Source: CAYLRU01 sp964386565
GTDB lineage: Bacteria; Desulfobacterota; Desulfobacteria; Desulfobacterales; UBA5616
Reading direction: 5' to 3'
Length of the DNA: 33,077 nt
Assembly (NCBI GenBank): GCA_964386565.1
Contig: CAYLRU010000031.1
Location: 1-33,077 of the forward strand
Shown: one piece after another, positions 32,085 through 33,077 of the stretch
Layout of the letters: every line of letters starts with the position of its first letter
Position numbering within the stretch: position 1 is the stretch's first letter
The notes under the pieces: generated by a model
Database searches by the model: none
What the model was told of the DNA's origin: nothing
The model's input: the letters and a program-made list of their open reading frames with translations, nothing else
Program-made: the position numbers and the translations under genes

Positions 32085-32982
32085 TATTCCCCAAGCCAAT
32101 GCCGCAACACCAAGAGATGCTGCAACCGTTATTCTCCTTAGAGAAAACAAAAAAAAACCGTTTGAACTTTTTTTGATGCGACGCCACAAGAAACAGAGTT
32201 TCATGAGCGGTGCATTTGTTTTTCCCGGGGGCGCCCTTGACACCTCGGATTGCGACCCTGTCTTATTGACTTATATCAAAGACCTTTCCATGGAAGACGC
32301 CATCAGATGTCTGAACGAGCCTGATACGGAAAAAGAAAAAGCCATCGGCCTGTTCTTTGCCGCCGTCCGGGAAACCTTCGAAGAAGCCGGTGTGCTTCTG
32401 GCCGATTTCGTGGAAGATGCCCCCGGTGCCGACAGCGACCGGAGAAATTTGAATGATCTTTCGGTGTATCGAAAGAAACTGCATAACGGTGAGCTGACGT
32501 TGAAAGATATCGCACAAAAAGCATCCGTCCGCTACCTGTTACGTCTTTTGACGCCTTATGCCCGATGGATTACGCCGGAGATTGAAGGCAAACGATTTGA
32601 CACCCGTTTTTTTATTGCAAGAATGCCGGAACATCAAAGCCCCGAACATGATGCGGTTGAACTGGTGGAGTCGCTTTGGCTCACGCCGGAAGAAGCATTG
32701 GAAAAACACGCCGGCAAAGAAATCATGCTGATGCCGCCCACGCTGAAAACCATTGAAGAGTTGAGCGGATTTTCTTCCATCGACCAGGTGTTTGAGGCTG
32801 CTGCAAACAAAACCATACTGCCCATACTGCCGCAATCCTATATAACCGAATCCGGCTTTGCCATCAAGTTGCCCCATGATCCTGAATATACCATTGACGC
32901 GTATAAACAGCCGTTTCGAAAAGATGACCCATCCCGTGTCGTTATGATCGACGGCAGGTTCCGCACCATGTTTTTTAATTGA
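32077..32982 (+). CDS. Nudix hydrolase, NUDT19/acyl-CoA-type
   Basis: The 301-residue protein has the Nudix core with an insertion: FPGGALD at residues 49-55, and RETFEEAGVLLAD at 98-110, which contains the REx2EExG metal-binding part. The long insertion between them and the downstream WITPEIEGKRFDTRFFIARMPEHQSP segment, with EALEKHAGKEIMLMPPT, is typical of NUDT19-like hydrolases, some of which split CoA or acyl-CoA into phosphopantetheine products. This would fit a cell rich in acyl-CoA chemistry, but substrate is inferred. It starts inside the end of the 57-residue gene and is probably co-translated with it. Confidence 0.88.
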   Translation: MNNIPQANAATPRDAATVILLRENKKKPFELFLMRRHKKQSFMSGAFVFPGGALDTSDCDPVLLTYIKDLSMEDAIRCLNEPDTEKEKAIGLFFAAVRETFEEAGVLLADFVEDAPGADSDRRNLNDLSVYRKKLHNGELTLKDIAQKASVRYLLRLLTPYARWITPEIEGKRFDTRFFIARMPEHQSPEHDAVELVESLWLTPEEALEKHAGKEIMLMPPTLKTIEELSGFSSIDQVFEAAANKTILPILPQSYITESGFAIKLPHDPEYTIDAYKQPFRKDDPSRVVMIDGRFRTMFFN

Positions 32983-33077
32983 AAAACAGGGCGGCTTCCG
33001 GCAAAATGATAAATTCTATGGATATCTCCCCTGGTTGAAACGACATATCGGGGGGTTTAATCATTTTTATAAAAATG

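Noticed and set aside
1..33077. CRISPR arrays, transposases, phage genes, tRNA or rRNA genes
   Set aside because: I found no regularly spaced repeats, no recognisable mobile-element proteins and no structured RNA genes of these classes on either strand.

Overview
The window is about 33 kb from a sulfate-reducing bacterium, most likely a Desulfobacterota member of the Desulfobacterales type. The diagnostic block is dsrA-dsrB-dsrD followed by a CobB/CbiA-type amidase (dsrN), with a tetraheme cytochrome c3, Tat export genes, an FmdB-type zinc ribbon and a class I CoA-transferase nearby. The exact genus is an inference from gene content. A run of exactly 100 N (16398-16497) is a scaffold gap, so the two halves may be separated by an unknown distance.

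Layout. 1-5.4 kb: a DUF1015 protein; on the minus strand a DciA-like DUF721 protein overlapping a TrmN6-like methyltransferase; the hflK-hflC membrane protease regulator pair with a strong terminator; and a 32-residue minus-strand gene starting at TTG that resembles the small ribosomal protein bS22/COX24 domain. 5.7-9 kb: an unknown HExxH protein, an FmdB-type protein and groES-groEL. 9.1-16.4 kb: a LysM envelope protein, a 759-residue orphan, a cupredoxin-like secreted protein, a small periplasmic repeat protein, a winged-helix/ferredoxin protein, an M23-fold protein and a small membrane protein at the contig edge.

16.5-20.6 kb: a short-chain dehydrogenase converging on a CoA-transferase pair whose two genes are split by a noncoding element, then a methyltransferase and a PAS protein. 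20.8-25.3 kb: the dissimilatory sulfite reductase operon with tandem promoter candidates, a leader containing an unexplained Shine-Dalgarno, an intercistronic hairpin and dsrN. 25.4-29 kb (minus strand): cytochrome c3, tatB-tatC and adenine deaminase. 29.2-33 kb: a receiver-adenylate cyclase fusion, queF translationally coupled to a lipoprotein gene, and a 57-residue MucR-N-like protein overlapping a Nudix hydrolase behind a perfect palindrome.

The least explained structure is noncoding. A roughly 125-nt element occurs twice (264-388 plus; 18382-18507 minus), about 78% identical with a single indel, both times in sense orientation upstream of a gene, and one copy sits between two normally adjacent CoA-transferase genes. 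A second family of about 30-bp imperfect palindromes built on GATGAATTC occurs three times. One of its copies forms the left end of an 80-bp element with 14-bp terminal inverted repeats. No tRNA, rRNA, CRISPR array, transposase or phage gene was seen.
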